A stretch of DNA of 64,000 nucleotides from Dillenia suffruticosa (GCA_033439265.1 JAVTVX010000012.1:9413001-9477000), one strand, 5' to 3'; counted from the stretch's first letter, positions 46,700 to 61,034 are shown. Program-made: numbers and translations. The notes: generated by a model not told the origin, from the letters alone.

Positions 46700-49225
46700 T
46701 ATCAAACTAATCAAATTCAAGGAAAATATATATATTGAGTTGCTTCCCAATCAGCGCAATTGTTTAACATTGTTGTGCTTGATGTTTTTCATTTGTTTCT
46801 CTTCAATTTAGTGGATAATGAGGAGGCTTTTACCCTAACTTGGAAGCCTGCAAAATAAAAAGTAACAATTTCTCGTGAGATAAAGGCATTTGTGTACTAG
46901 AATTTGTAAACCTTATTTGTGATTCTAATATTGATTTTGAAATTTCACAAGTTTCATATAACTCCTCTTTCATATCTAATTGTGCATTCAATTCAAAATT
47001 AATATCATATTTTTCTTCAAAAAATTTCTACACAATTAAATTAATAATATCAACAGAACTAACTAAATGATACTTATTTGAGTATTTTATAATATCAAAA
47101 ATATTAAAGTTAACAATCCCATCATCGAACTCGATAGAGAGAGTACCCTCATCCACATCTATTTTTGTCTTACCTGTTCACATAAATGGTTTTTCTAATA
47201 GAAGTGGAGTTGAATTTGTGATAGTGTTTTCTTTTATTTTCAAGATGTAAAAATCTATTAGAAATATCAGTATGCCCCTTCCAGGTAAGTATAAGAACAG
47301 TCAGTTAACTGAATAATAACTTCAGTTTTTTTTAAGAGATCCAAATTCAGAGCACAATAAATTGAGCATGGCATGATATTGACAGAAGCTTCTAAGTCTA
47401 GCATGCACCCTCAATTTTCTTCTTATCAATAATACAAGGTATAGTAAATTCATTTGGATCCATGTGTTTTTCTGATAATGTTCTTTTGATGACAACTGAC
47501 ACATTCTCCCCCACTGTTATTTTCTCATTACCTCTTAACTTCCTTTTATCTGTGTACAATTCTTTCAAAAATTTAGCATATTTTAGAATTTACTTGATAA
47601 CATTTAAAAGTGGTGTGTTTATTTCAACCTTCTTAAATGTCTCTAAAACTTCCTTCTCATACTCTTCACTTTTGTATTTCTCAAACCCACTGGGAAATGT
47701 TGGCTCAATTGCACGAGAAGTGTTAGGTAAAGTGGGGTTAGATGTTATCTTGATTAGATTTGTGAGGGTAGTTTTGCAGAATTTTGTGCTTTTAACTTGC
47801 TAATCAAGGTCGCTTGTTGAGAATCTGGTTCCCCAAATTCTATACATTTGCTCTTGTCTCTTGTATGTTGACCCTTGTTTCTTATATATTGACTTCCGTT
47901 CCCCGTTAAAATTGTTGAGTATTAATCGCGAGAACCTTCACTATTTCTTCTAAAAACATACTTAAATTTGAGGATTGTGCAGGTATTGACAATGGTGGTG
48001 GTCTGTTAAAAGATTGGAGTGGAGATCTTGGCTGTCCTCCTTGATTTCTATAACTCAAATTTGGATGATCACTTTATGTAGGATTGTAATGATTGGAGTA
48101 ACAATCATACTTTTGTTGAGGTTGAGTAGGAAATCCTTCTACAACATTTACTTCTTGAAAAGGTCTTCTTGCAATGTTGGACGCATATCTGTAGGATGCC
48201 CAGAAATTGAACATATACCACAAATCTTAGTTGACTTGATTGTCCTACAACCAATTGACGAACAGGGGTAGTTAGTTCAAAAAGTCGATTTTCAAGAATC
48301 GAGTGGCCGACTTCATTAACCTGTTTGGTAGCTCCATCTACTCTTATCCCAAATTGTTGAAAATTTTCTATCATATTTGAATCCATTCTCTGGTTGCTTT
48401 AGGTGTTTTGTTGACTAAAACTCCACTAACCTATCTACCATACTTCTATCCATGGGTAGAAGTCATTCATAAAAATATCGAATTAATAGTTGATCCGATA
48501 TTTGAAGATGTGGGCAGTTGGTACAAAGTTGCTTAAACCTCTTTCAATGTTTATTCAATGTCCTTTACTAATCTAGCAGATCTCATATATTTCTTTTCTG
48601 ATATTAGCAGTCCTAGATGTAGGAAAAAATTTCTTCAAAAATAGCTTCTATATTCCATTCAATGTATTTATCGAATCAGGGGGTCGATAATACAATCAAT
48701 CTTTTATATTATTTCTTAAAGAGAAAGGGAAGGTTCTCAATTTTATTGTTTCTTAGTCATACCTTGGGGTTTCATGCTAGGACAGATAATATGAAACTCC
48801 TTTAAGTGCATATGTAGATCCTCACCTAGAAGACCACGAAAAATAGGAAATGAATCAAACCAGTTTTGAGTTCAAATGCTACCTCAAAAGTTGGATACTC
48901 GATACACAAAGGTCGTTGGTTCAAATTTGGTACAGCTAATTCCTTTAGAGTTATTTCACGATTTGCTATTTTTCCTTTTTCTCCAAAAATAGATCTACCA
49001 TAATTTGTCAAATCAACTTCTAAATTCACCTTTTGAGGTAGTCTACTTTTCCTCTGCTTAGCCTCCGTTCTTAAATGACGAGTAATTTTTTCAATCTCAA
49101 AAATATATTCCAAGTCATTTTCTTGAGAAAAATGGATCATAAAACAAAAGAAATTAGTAATACAAATGAAAAACACAAATTAAGAAATTAATATAGTTCT
49201 CCAGTAACAGTATCAAAATTTTGAC
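46700..49225 (-). mobile_element. Ty3/gypsy (Athila/Tat-type) fossil, gag-protease part
   Basis: On the minus strand, 49225 back to about 49200 resembles a degenerate form of the TTGGCGCCGTTGCCGGGGA primer-binding-site region typical of Athila/Tat elements. It is followed by a gag start (LKELAVPNLNQRPLCIEYPT, about 48880-48970) and, near 47000-47500, a protease-like region (KIDVDEGTLSIEFDDGIVNF). No reverse transcriptase or integrase is recognised to the left, so the element is incomplete as well as broken in many places. Old. Confidence 0.7.
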
Positions 49226-50260
49226 GAGTTGTCGAAACACTCAAAATTAATAAATTTCCCAATGTGAACAAATTTGTAGCAATGACGAAAAAAAAGGTGT
49301 TTAATAATTAAATTCCGAAATTAAAATTAATAATCTAAAAATAAAAAATAAAATGACAGTGCAAAATAACAAAATAACAAAATTTGAAGGTAAATCAATC
49401 TACCAAACTTTGATTCAAGAGTTCACCATATTTAATTGTTTCACTGATTAATAGTTAAAAATGGTTATCTTATAATTCAAATATTTAATCTTAGATTTAT
49501 TAGAATAGTCATAATAAATCTTATATTTTTTTAAATTAATTGATAAAACCTAGTATCTAATCAAAAGTTATCATTAATCAATGGAGCAAATAACGCTCTA
49601 TATCAATTTAATGATAGCATTAAATTTTGTGAAAACAATTAAAGCAAAATCTAAACAATTGGGATAACTATAATTATTTAATTTTTTTCCATCGATTCCC
49701 TTAACTTAAATATGAATATTGGCTAAACACAATTACTACTTGTACTATTCATTCATGACAATTACAATCACTAAAATCATGAATAATTATAGAAGAATCA
49801 ATATTGAATTAATTTGTCAGATCGGCCACTACCAATCATTTATATAAAATAAATTAAGAATCATGAATACTTGAAATAAAAGGTAAGAAATTAAATGAAA
49901 CATATAATTTTATAGCGAAGACAATTGAAAAAAAATTCTCTTGAATCAGGAAATAAACTTAACCACTCATGGTGGAAGTCATTGTCTCTTGAGTTCTTCA
50001 ATAAAATAATAAAAAAAGAAGTTTATTCTTTTTTCTTTGTTCATAGTGGGACTCGGATCTGAACCTATTATAAATGGGAGGGAGATTGATGTCACTTAAG
50101 TTGAAGCTAATCGGCAAAAGAAGTTTATTCTAGGAAGAAGAAAAGAAAACCACCAAACAACAATCACCACTTCTTTTGATTTTTTAGAATATATCGGACG
50201 TGCCTCCCTCCCTTTTTGGCAACCCTAAGAATCTCTCTTTTTTTATGGGGAGAAAATAAC
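49226..50260 (-). repeat. Possible LTR of the Athila/Tat-type fossil
   Basis: By position, DNA upstream of the primer-binding site on the minus strand should be the 5' LTR. No second copy is in the window to define its ends, so the right boundary is a guess. Confidence 0.3.
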
Positions 50261-51899
50261 ATAATCTAAATAAAGTTCTCAAAAATAAAGATTTCTAAAA
50301 TTCAAGTAGTTACTAACAATAAAAATACCAACTAATTTGTGAAAGTGAAAAAAAATTCTTAAAATTAGAATGTTAAAAGAGATGATAAGGTAAATTCCCA
50401 ATATATGAAAATTTTCAAATATCAACAATTTCAAGATCTTATTCTTATAGAACATTTCATATTCACCTCTTTCCAATTTTATGTTTTAATTTGTTACAAG
50501 TTTTCTCTATTTTTTTTTTTTTATATTTCCTTTATCAACCCTTCCAATAATTTAATTGAACAATTTATTATAAAATATCATATTAGTGTAATATTTATTT
50601 AAAAATATAATAAAATTGATCACAAAAAATAACACTAATTTAAAGCCCATCAAAATTCCAATCGCAGGGCTGCTGAATTGAAGATCTTTAAAATTGACAT
50701 CTGTGGAGGAAGGCACTTAAGGATCTTTCTCAAATTTAAAATACAATATGAATGGGCAGAGGGCATCTCTCTTTCAAGCTTTTGAAAAATTTCAGTTCCG
50801 TGGGGAGCATGACACTGGAAAGTGTACACACAATACCATATATTTTATTAATTTTATGGAGTAACTCAAGGTGGGGAATACTAAGGTCTCCATCAATTAA
50901 AGTCATACATCATCAATTAGGCATATAGATTTAAGCTTAAGCTATTTAGGGCTTGGCTTAGTGGCTGCTTTTGAGCAATTCCCAACTTATACAACATTTC
51001 TGGTTCCCTTGTCTACTGATTAGTGTTTGGAAGTTGTAAATCAAATATTAAATTTATTCTTTTTTTTTTTATGATGATCAAGAAAATAAACCTTAAATAT
51101 TTTTTTTGAAAATTTCAATAATTTTGAAATACGAAAGATATAAAATGTTATTTGAGTTATATCATAAAAGTTGATGTACGAAAAGAAAACTAAACTTGTT
51201 TTTTAATAGATACAGATTTAAAGTATAAAATTAGTATTTTAAAGTTGCAACTGCAGTTCAAAATCTATTTAGAGGAAAGATTTTAAGCGAATCGAAGAAT
51301 TGAATACCAGTAATTTAATCAAACTGTGACACTGTAATACTAGTAAATTTCAATATTAAAAATTTAATCTAAAATCAGTGGCAAATCCCTAATTATCATA
51401 TTAAAAAAAATAAATAAATCTTATTTTGAGATTATTATCAAACTATTTTCAGTTAAAAAGATACGACCGCTCATAAGACGATCAAATCTTCCAGACCAGA
51501 AATAACTTGAAAGTAGATTGATTTGGCATTGATGTAATATTAACATGACAATATCACCGATTAAACCTTTTTTAATTGAAAATAATTTTAAGATAAGCTC
51601 AAAATAAATATTATTTTATATTTAATACATTTTTCAATAATTAATTACATTTCATCTCAACTTTTTCAAACAAACCCGTAATCTTTCTTATACTTCAATT
51701 TTGCAATAAACTCTGGAGTTCATGCAAGCATGAGAAGGCAAAGACCGTGTGGTACCCTTTTAAAATGATTGCCCAGTACCAGTAATTTAGTAAAAAAAAA
51801 ATAATTTTAAAATTAAAAATGCTGGAGGCACAACTTTTTGCTTTTTAATTATTAGAGAGGGCACAATATGGAGTACTGTTTCTTGTACAACCAGTAAAT
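50261..51899. other. AT-rich non-coding stretch
   Basis: No gene, no terminal repeats and no recognised family. Confidence 0.45.
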
Positions 51900-52052
51900 A
51901 AGATAACTTCAATATTAGAATTCAAATATATTTTCTAAACAAAGTTATTGGGTACCACTAACTACTGAGTTATGTCAGCTTGCACCGAGCCATTTTATCT
52001 TTTTCTAGAGTTATATATTAGGTAATATTTTAGTTATAATTCAAGTGTTGTC

Positions 52053-52078
52053 ATTTCTCTCTCTCTCTCTCTCTCTCG
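52053..52078. repeat. (CT)n microsatellite
   Basis: About eleven CT units, copy 2 of the older duplication only. Confidence 0.85.
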
Positions 52079-52349
52079 CCTTTATCGATGCTTTTCGCTT
52101 TTCGTTCAATTCAATTATCGGAGTTGAATATACTCTCGAAAAAGTTATTACCGTGCGCTAACCACTGGATAGTTATTAAACGGTGGGCGGGCTTCTGCAC
52201 AATTCCGTTACAGTTTTATCATTTCTTCACATTTAAATGAAGTACTCTCTTCATTAGTCACTTTCAAGGCCATATTTTTTAGAAGGATTTTTAACCCATT
52301 TTGCAAAATATAATGTCACCTGGGACCCCGATATGCAAAAATAAAAAAC

Positions 52350-52371
52350 GAGAGAGAGAGAGAGAGAGAGA
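52350..52371. repeat. (GA)n microsatellite
   Basis: About ten GA units. The matching site in copy 1 (38580-38600) has only GAGTGGGAGAGAGG. Confidence 0.85.
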
Positions 52372-53636
52372 TAAAGGAATCCCTGGCATTCGCCATGAGA
52401 AGACTGAACACAAAACAAACATCTCCGGAGGAGACGCGCAGTTTCTCGTGGTCCCACAATGACGCGGGCTCTAAGGGCCCATTCTGACTTCAAAGACCAT
52501 CGGGACCAACCTAGTAGCCGTCTTTCTGGGTTAAGAAATTCAGAGCACGTTGGCTCAGAATTGAGATTGCAAGACAGATACAAATTAGAATTTGCTAGAA
52601 TTCAAAAATATTCCACACCTACTCTCCTTTTTCTATTAAACCCTATTGGCCTTTTATTATTATTGTTTTAATTGAGATCCGAATTATTCTATTTGTGAAT
52701 GTATAGTATAAGGAAAGTGGTTGAACTTTTATAGAGAATAAAAATATTGTTTAGTCTTTTATATGTTTCCAAGAGTAGACTTCATAAGAATTCACAAAAG
52801 GATCCAAAGCTTCACAAAGTGGAAGCAATATATGATTTCCAAAAACCATATCAACTGATTGAAGAATAAGAAAAGGTGTAGAAAAGGGATATCAAGTTTG
52901 GGATACTAATAAGAATCCATGGTATAAGAGGAGACTCACTTGAGCCCCATACTTCCAATGGGTATTTAAAACCTAAAATAAGGTAGAACTAACGAGTTTT
53001 ATATGATACTTAAAAGGATTCAGAATTTGGAACGTTTGATTAAAAGAGGTAACTAAGGGATAAATCTAGTGTTGCTTTTAGAGTGAATCCATTTTGCATC
53101 CCAATGCAACATCAAGTGAATGCAAATCCTTCGCAGATGAACTGATCCAAAAGCTACTTCTACAAGTGATTTCAATTAATTTGAAAATAAAATTGGTTAT
53201 ATTGTATGGTATGCAACATATCAACTTGAGTTACTATTCTTCGCCTTGCCCATATGATACTCAGAGAGGAATTCTAACCGTGTGGCAAATTTTAAATTAG
53301 GTTTGAGGAGGAGAAAGGGAAGAGGCCAAAAAAGGACAAAAACAGAGAGAGAGAGAGAGAGAGCGCGAGCAGAAAGATACGATAAACATCAGAAAAGCTG
53401 AAAAGGACTTTGGTGGAGGCCCAGGAGCTCACATGGTTGGTGGGAATAGGGCCCAAACACAAATGGCGTCAGAGCACAAAATAAAGTTGAGGAAGAAAAG
53501 GGAGAGAAATTAAACAGTCTGGCTTTTCGATCTTCTCACTCTTTTCCCAGGCCCACTCTACTCCCTGTACTGGCTTCTCTAAACAATCTCTCTCTCTCTC
53601 CCCAAAGCCCCAAAGCTGAATGAAAGTGAAAGAACA

Positions 53637-53695
53637 GCCTTATATAAATGACGAAACCGAAGGCTGCACAATTCCTTCTTTAATTACCGATGTTT
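53637..53695 (+). promoter_or_regulatory. Conserved TATA-containing segment, copy 2
   Basis: Nearly identical to 39842-39900 (TATATAAATGACGAAACCGA), also downstream of a CTCTCTCT run. Candidate core promoter; its transcript is unknown. Confidence 0.35.
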
Positions 53696-53934
53696 AGTTG
53701 GCGGTACTGGTAGTTCTTAAATAAAGTATTGGGTTTGGAGCTTTGTAAGGAAATAGCAGTTTGAAAAAGTTTTTTCTTTTAAAAATTTAATTCAATTTAG
53801 ATCAAATTTAATTAATTTTAGCGTGGTTCATCAAATCTGATAGTTTATTATAAAAAAAAGAAAAAAAAGAAAAGGCAAGCAGCGAAGGGAGAAGTATCAA
53901 AAAGATGGTGGGGCCCCACTCCATAGTTCAAATA

Positions 53935-54015
53935 CCACTTTTCTTGTCAATTGTGGGTCCCTTCCAACTTTCCCTGCGTAAGGCCCATTGTCTGACTTTT
54001 GGCCCACTTCAATTT
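53935..54015 (+). promoter_or_regulatory. Conserved GGCCCA-containing segment
   Basis: TCAATTGTGGGTCCCTTCCA through GGCCCATTGTCTGACTTTTG is conserved between this site and 40391-40455. It contains GGCCCA/TGGGCC-type (site II) motifs. Conservation above the local background suggests constraint or recent conversion. Confidence 0.35.
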
Positions 54016-56779
54016 CTATTTGAGTGCCCAACTCCCCAATTTTCATGGTTCTTTTTTTTTTCCTCTTTCCTTTTAATAAAATGAGAGTGAGAGACTACAT
54101 CATTCACTTTCAAATAAATTTGGAGAGTGCTGACTTTGGCTACCGGATAAATCGCCATTCAATCCAGACGTATCATCAAACATCCCTATCACCCAAAAAA
54201 AAAATATATCAAACATCCCAAACACATTTTGGATGAAGGATTTAACTCCCTATATATGTGTGTGTATGTGTATTTTGGTTGAAGGAGATGTCCCCATGTT
54301 GAATGAAATTTTCAATAATCAATTTCCTTAAATTAAGTTTTTTTTTTTTTAATTTGAAAAAATATTTTTTAGTCCCAATATCTGGAAAAAAATATGTCAC
54401 ATAAGAGATAATTTATGACTCTACTCTTAGAATTTTGGGATCGTTTGACTACACAGTAATCAAATACAAATCTCTCAAGTTATATGATAAATTCTACTCT
54501 ACTTGGATAAATATATATTTTTTAAAAATAAATAAATAAATAAAAATGAAAATTCTAGCGTTTAAAGTCCACAGGAGAATGCGCTCAGATAAATTTCTTG
54601 GTGGTTGATAATGATATTGAAATCTTGATGACACCAGATTTGACGGCTTGATATCGGAGGCTGATTGAAATTAACACAATCCATAATCTCAGGTTTAATA
54701 TTAGTCATTAGTGGAAGATTCCCAAAATTAGTAGTATATTACCTCTACATCAAGCAATGTGCTTCAATCAATCATTTTGATTTTTCGACTCTTTCCTTGC
54801 CCAAGCATAATAGTCACAGGTATTCGTAATGATATTTTATTATAATTTCTCTTTATACCCACAAACAAATCACAAATAGATTGAGTTATTAGTGAATAGT
54901 TCGAAACTTAGCTTGCTAAAAACTCAATTAATCGGGTTTAATTAGTTAAAATTCTTAAGTTCGTCTGATAAAGGACTCAAATTTCAATATTTTTCTAGGT
55001 TTAATTATACAATAAAACTCATTTCAACACCCCATTTAACAAATGAATGAACTTGAACTTTTGGAGTGATTCCTATGTAGTCCTAGTAGAGACCATCAAG
55101 GGTTGATTGAGTTGATCAATGGTTACCAAGGACATGACACATTCAGATGTTGAGGCAATACCACCGTCGAGCAACAATTAATCTTGCCTGTTCCATGTAG
55201 ACATGCCCACAATTAATCTTGTTTGTTTTTCCTGTTCTATGTAGACATGCCCACTGTATCACAATTGTATTTTACCTCCGGATCTAGAATCTTTATACGT
55301 TTGGGCGAATTTATATTAAGTAAATCAGTCTGATTTGAATTGAGTGGGTATCCAAATTGGCATCGCAGTTGTATTTTACTTTCAGGTCTATAATCAGAGA
55401 ATAAAAGTGAATTTGGGTAGACTTGGGCAAATTCATATAGAAGTGAATTTAAGTAGATGTAACTTTTTAAACTCTACACGTCATTTTATAGCCTCAAATC
55501 ATATGTGTGTGTATTTCGATTTGCATGATAGGTGACTATCTTTGATGATACCAATCTCAAGCTTAAACTTACAAAGGGGTTCAAATACAAAATTTAAAAT
55601 ATTATCCCAATATTATTTAATTAGATCATGACAAATCATGGTTCAAATGCCATCCCTCAATCCTTGAACTAGCAAAAATTGATAGGTTAATTATGCTAAC
55701 CTCTTTAGATTATTAACTTCCCAGCAATGTAGGTTCTCACAGACTCACAAATTTGATTTGTTTCTAAGATTGAGGCCACACTTTGCTCATATCAAACTAG
55801 ATATACGAGAGTAAGGCAACTTAAGAACTATGACAATTAGGTTTAGGAGCTAGCTTGCCCAGTAGACATTGGGCACCAGTCTGAAATGATTTCATTAGTA
55901 AATATAAGATACAAGTAAATTAAAATGTGGTTACCATTGTCTTATTTTGATTTGGAATCAACTATTAAAAAAAAACATATCCCCCGTAACATGGCTCCAT
56001 AATTGTCAATTTTGTCTTCCTTATGAGCTCGTCATCATATATGGGATTAACAAGTATTATGGCTTAATTACAAGATCGTCTTATGAAAAAATGCTCCAAA
56101 TAACATAATTGTTTAAAGATAATACTCTTTTACAATTTATTATAGCAAAACAGAAACCAGATTCACCAAGTCCATACCAAAATCACTTAAAAAAATGAAA
56201 GGTCTTTGAGAATTGAGCTGAACTAACTTGTCCACGTCTATTAAGATGAGAAAATAACGTGCATGGAGCTTATGTTGCAAAATATTTAATTGAAAACAAC
56301 CCAAACTAAAAAGAACATCAACGATACATGGAGATAACAAACTCATCTCTCCCAACTTGATAATCACAAATTCAAATTATTGTACAAAAAAAAAAAAAAT
56401 AATAATAACAAAGATTGCGGGCCTTCACGTGGGCCAGGCCTTACAAGACTGGAGTTGTTCTTGCCTACGTAGGCCCAATCTTGATGCTCTCCACATAAAA
56501 CAAGTATATATATATTTTGTACTGAATGGGGACCAAAAAAACCAATAAGGAAGAAAGCCAAAATATAGAAAAACTAGTCCTAGGCCCCACAGCAAAGTCT
56601 GCATTCCTGGTAGAGGTGAAGTAAACCCTTTTTTGACTCAATATGGGAATAGAAAATATCACGTTGGGAGATCTCTCTAAAAAACGGGTCTGACAACGGA
56701 TCGATCTAAATTAATCGGACGAAATCTCATATATTGGATGGTGGCTAAGTCAAGGACCAAAAAAAAAAAAAAGAAGTAA

Positions 56780-58669
56780 ACCCTTTCACCCCTAGAATGA
56801 CCTAGTTTGGCCATGAAATCTGTGCACTCGTTGCTTCCCAATAAGTGTTCATTAACTTTTTAACTCTTACAATCTGCATGAGGTTGAGATAGTATTGGAT
56901 GGAATGATACATGGAATGATCCTACCCTTGTTGAGATGATTGGCTAGAGTTTCAGAGTCTAGCTCTAGGATAATTCCTTCAAGGTTGTGTCTGCTAGCTA
57001 GTGATAGACCTTCTCTTACCCTAACAGCTCTACCATGTGACTAGTTGTAGTGCCAATATTCATGGTGAGACCAAGAATCCATTTTCCTTGCTAGTCCTTT
57101 ATGAGTCCTCTAGCGCTCGCTGATCCTGGATTTCCCATTGCTGAACTATCAAAGTTTAGCTTGAAAAAACTTGTCAGGGGGAGTTCTAGGCAATCCATTT
57201 TCCATGCCTTGTGGTGTTTGCCTTGCCAAATAGCACAATTGCTGTGTTTTTCCTTGCAAACTTCAGAGCCTGAGCTACTGTGAATTGAGGGAAAGGCTAC
57301 ATGTTTTCAAAGATGGCTTTCCATCTGGTTTTCCAGATGAACCATGCTATAGTAGTGAAGATCTAACTTTATGGGATGTTGCCACTTAGTCCGGACCTTA
57401 AGTAGTTCTCTCTGCCAAGTTGAATTTCTTATGTGGAAAGCTCTCGTACACTCTCTGAGTAAACTAGGTTCCGAACTTCCTTTACTTTATGACAGTCCCT
57501 TAGCATGTGAAGAGCAGATTTTTTCGTTTTTCTATATATTGGGCATTTAGTATCATTGGTAAGCTTCTTTCTCCCCCCTCTGTGTTTGTTAGGAGCTTAT
57601 CTTTTGTTATGAGTCTGATAAAGAATCAAACTCTTTCGGGGCACTTTATTTTCCACACCCAAATCCAGTTGATCTCATAAATGAGAGGAGGGGCTTCCTT
57701 TTTTGGATGAGATTATATGCTGAGGACATTGAAAAGGATCCATTTGAGGTTCCCTTCTAGAAGACTGCATCTTGCATAGAAATTCTAGAAGGGATCATCA
57801 CTACTCTGATCCAAGTAACTTTATCCTTTGGAAGACCTTACCACAGGCTAGTAAGGTCTCATTCTCGACTTTTTATGATGTAGTTACTTACTATGTCTTC
57901 TTGAAGGGCTTGAGCAGTTAAAGGAAGAGCATGCTCTAACCATTTTCTTAGCCAATCGTCTTACCAGAACCTGATACTTTGACCATTCCCTAGTCTCCAT
58001 TGTAAACATTTACGAATGCATTCTCTACTTCTTAATATCCCCCTTGAGGTTGAGGATCCACCTGGCTTGTTGCAGTGAGCCATAAGGTCCTCTCTTTTGA
58101 TGCATTTTTTTTCTAAATTATCTAGCACTAGAGGGTATTCTCTCCTTTCATCAGCCTCAAGTGTTCCCTCTCATTTTCCTTAGTCTAAGACCTCTTTCTT
58201 TTTTACTCCTATAGACTTTATCCTAGTTGACAGGATAAACTCTTCTTCCTTTCCCTTGCCCACCCCAAAGGAAATCCTTGTTAGATTATCTAGTTTATCA
58301 TAAATACACTTTGGGATCCAAACTGATTGCATGATATATTCTGGGATTGTAGAGGTAACAACTTGTATCAGAGTTCTTCTTCCTATCATACTTTGAAGAT
58401 TTGTTTTCCAATGACTAAGTTTTGTTTGGGTTCTTTCCTTTAAGAGCTTGTAGTGCTTCAATCAACTCCTTTGTGTATCATATGCTTCCCTTAGGTAAGT
58501 CTTTAGGTTCTCAGTTAGACTAAATTTACTTACTACAGCCAAAGAGGATTTGAGAGACCGAGAAGCATTAGGAGATACCCATAACTTTGATTTTGATGGA
58601 TTAACCCTCAAGCTACTTATGGCTGAGACGACTCTTTAGTAATTTAGAATGCTACTCAGACTTAAGTAA
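56780..58669 (-). pseudogene. LINE (L1-type) 3' half, minus strand
   Basis: On the minus strand 58461-58180 reads the end of the reverse transcriptase domain (KLSHWKTNLQSMIGRRTLIQ, then VTSTIPEYIMQSVWIPKCI). Near 57580-57490 is a zf-RVT-like cysteine/histidine motif (KCPIYRKTKKSALHMLRDC). From about 57215 down to 56860 comes an RNase H-like domain (PPDKFFQAKL, GNPGSASARGLIKD, ILELDSETLA). Stops and frame changes are frequent. At 58670 it is cut by the gypsy LTR, so the rest of its RT should continue to the right of that element, outside the window. Confidence 0.85.
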
Positions 58670-58674
58670 TCTAC
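58670..58674 (+). repeat. Candidate target site of the gypsy insertion (TCTAC)
   Basis: The five bases before the LTR edge at 58675. The partner copy would lie beyond the window. Confidence 0.35.
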
Positions 58675-60469
58675 TGTCATGCCCCGAACCGGGTTCGTGA
58701 ACAGCCGCCCGTTATCTTGAATGCCGACTGTATTTTTTCAGAAAATCGGGCAGAACCTCCCCATATTTCGGAGGTTTTCCAAGTACAATTTACCCTATAT
58801 AAATCACAATCATCCTGTAATATAATCAAATGGCCATCCCAACCTCTCCAAAATCAACCAATCTCACAGCCAACATCCAGATAATGCAAGACTATAAAAA
58901 TTTCCAACAATCTAACCACAGACCTCTACTGCCATGCCCCCGTCAAAGGCATGGACAGCTACCAGTCGCCCCTCCTGTGATTTAGAGGAGGCACCGAGCG
59001 ATCCTAGAGGACAATTCTAAGATATGACACATTCCCAAGTACTTACACAATGAACCAGAAATGCCTCAATGCAATGTTATGCAATGACATGTTCATATTT
59101 ATACAGTCATTCCAGAATTATAAAATGGTCATCTATAGATCTCAAAATACATATATATCACCAATACAAATTTTGCAGCGGAAATACAAAATGACTCCTC
59201 ACATCCAGACCAAATCTCCCAAATATACTGAGCGACCTAAAAGCAATGCTCCTGTCAAATACTATCTCTGAAACAAAAGGGAAGTGAGGGGTGAGTACTC
59301 GGGAGAAGAATACTCAGTGAGTGAGTGGGTCAATGCAATCGTCAAATATGAAGTGTGAAACTGGAGTGTCAAAGCATAAGTATACGAATCATATTTCAAA
59401 TCATCATGCTTTTCATTTCAACAATATATCATTAGCATGCATTTCAAGTCAAATATGCATCCAAAGCACTGTCATTAAAATCATAGAGCTGCCAGCCGAA
59501 AATGTCCTGGCAGAGGTTTACCGCGACCTATGACAGGCCCACCGGGGGTGTTATATGTAAATTTATTTAAAGTGCTCTCTACCCCGGCATTGGTGACGAA
59601 CCTCGTCCAGGTGCTAGACTTGGAGAGGATATCAAATCCAAATCCAAATCCTCCCCCTTTCGGGTTCAACCTGGCTAGTACCGTGTCGATAATCAAATCA
59701 CGACAACTCGTGGGATACCCTAGGCCTAGGCATATCTGGACGCCACCAAAGCGTCTCTCACGGTGTCCTTCGTAGCTACGAAACAATACATATCAAAGCT
59801 CTCAAGGCCATAATCAATATCATATCAAAATGTGCCGAAGTCAGGTTCATAAACCAATGCAACATAGAGTATAAAATGGCACATTATACATTTCAACCAC
59901 ATGGATGCATAATTTCATAATTCAACACAGTTTTTGGACACTCTATCGGTTCACAAAAATCAATTTTAAAACCAGTCAAAACATTTCAAGTATACGACAA
60001 ATCATGCTCATTACCAAAATGTTGTAAAACAGGATTTACGTATTAAACAAAAACATTGAAATAAATCCTACTCACCGTTTTGGGGAGGATAGCGCACTCC
60101 CCAATAAAACCATAATACGTAGAGCAATGCTCCCCTCAATCGAATCACTAAAATAGCCAACCTAATCAAATCACCACGGTTTGATATCAAATAAGGGTCT
60201 AGTTATGAATTTTCAATTTTTCTTTCCAACCAAAACTATCTAATTTGACAAAATTTATTCAAAAGTTAAAGAGATTTCCTTTCTCTCACCTAGGATTCCT
60301 CGAATCTCGGATCTAGCTTTCATTCACCCTTCGATTTAGTCTAAAACCTGAATGTTTCCAAATTTGAAACAATTGTGAACAATTTAAGTCCAATTACTAA
60401 AGAATTTCGAAACCCTAGTGCGGAAATCGAAACTTTGAGTCATTTACCTTCGCAGAGGCTCACGGACTG

Positions 60470-61020
60470 TCATGGGCCGTCGCGGGCTCGTGGGTCGCGA
60501 GCTGGCGGGTTGATGGGCTGGCGGGCCTGGTGGGCCTGTGGGCCTGATGGGTCTGGTGGGCCGCGGGCCGGATTGGGCTGCGTGCTGGATTGGGCAGCAG
60601 TGGCTAGGGCTCGCGCTCGCGAGCTAGATCGAGTGCTCGCGCAGTGGGTCGCGCGCTGGAGCGCTCGCGCTCGTGCTGGGGCGAGCTTGAGCAGTGGATC
60701 GCGTGCTGGAGCGCGCTGTGCTCGTGCTGGGGCATGCTGGAGGCACGCAGGGGCTCGTGCAGAGGTGTGCAAGGGCGCGCTGGCGCTCGTGCAGGAGCAT
60801 GCAGAGCTGCTCGCGCTGGGCTCGTGCGCTGGCTCTCGCTGGGCTCGAGCTGGGCTCGCGCTCGGGAGAACGCGCAGTCGCACGAAGGAAAGCGCGCAGT
60901 CTCGCGAAGGAGAGCGCAGTGGCGCTCGTGCAGGGAGGAGTTGCAGCGGCTCACTCGTGGAAGGGAGGAGCTGCAGCGGCTGGGTGCGGCGGCGATGGTG
61001 GTGACCGGCAGTGCTGGCGA
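60470..61020. repeat. GC-rich, imperfectly repeated part of the LTR
   Basis: Rich in GCTCGCGCT/GCTCGTGCTGGGGC words. An imperfect tandem unit of about 50 bp is visible at 60638-60740 (GCAGTGG.TCGCG.GCTGGAGCG). Confidence 0.7.
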
Positions 61021-61034
61021 CGGCAGCGGGAGAT

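Larger units (their letters stand above)
51900..56560 (+). repeat. Older direct duplication, copy 2
   Basis: Colinear with 38060-42690. Both copies keep the segment with TCCCACAATGA (near 52455), the block at 52790-52960, the GA-rich and GGTGGAGGCC-containing stretch (53340-53480), the TATA-like segment and the GGCCCATTGTCTGACTTTTGG region. Copy-specific GA and CT microsatellites occur. Confidence 0.85.
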
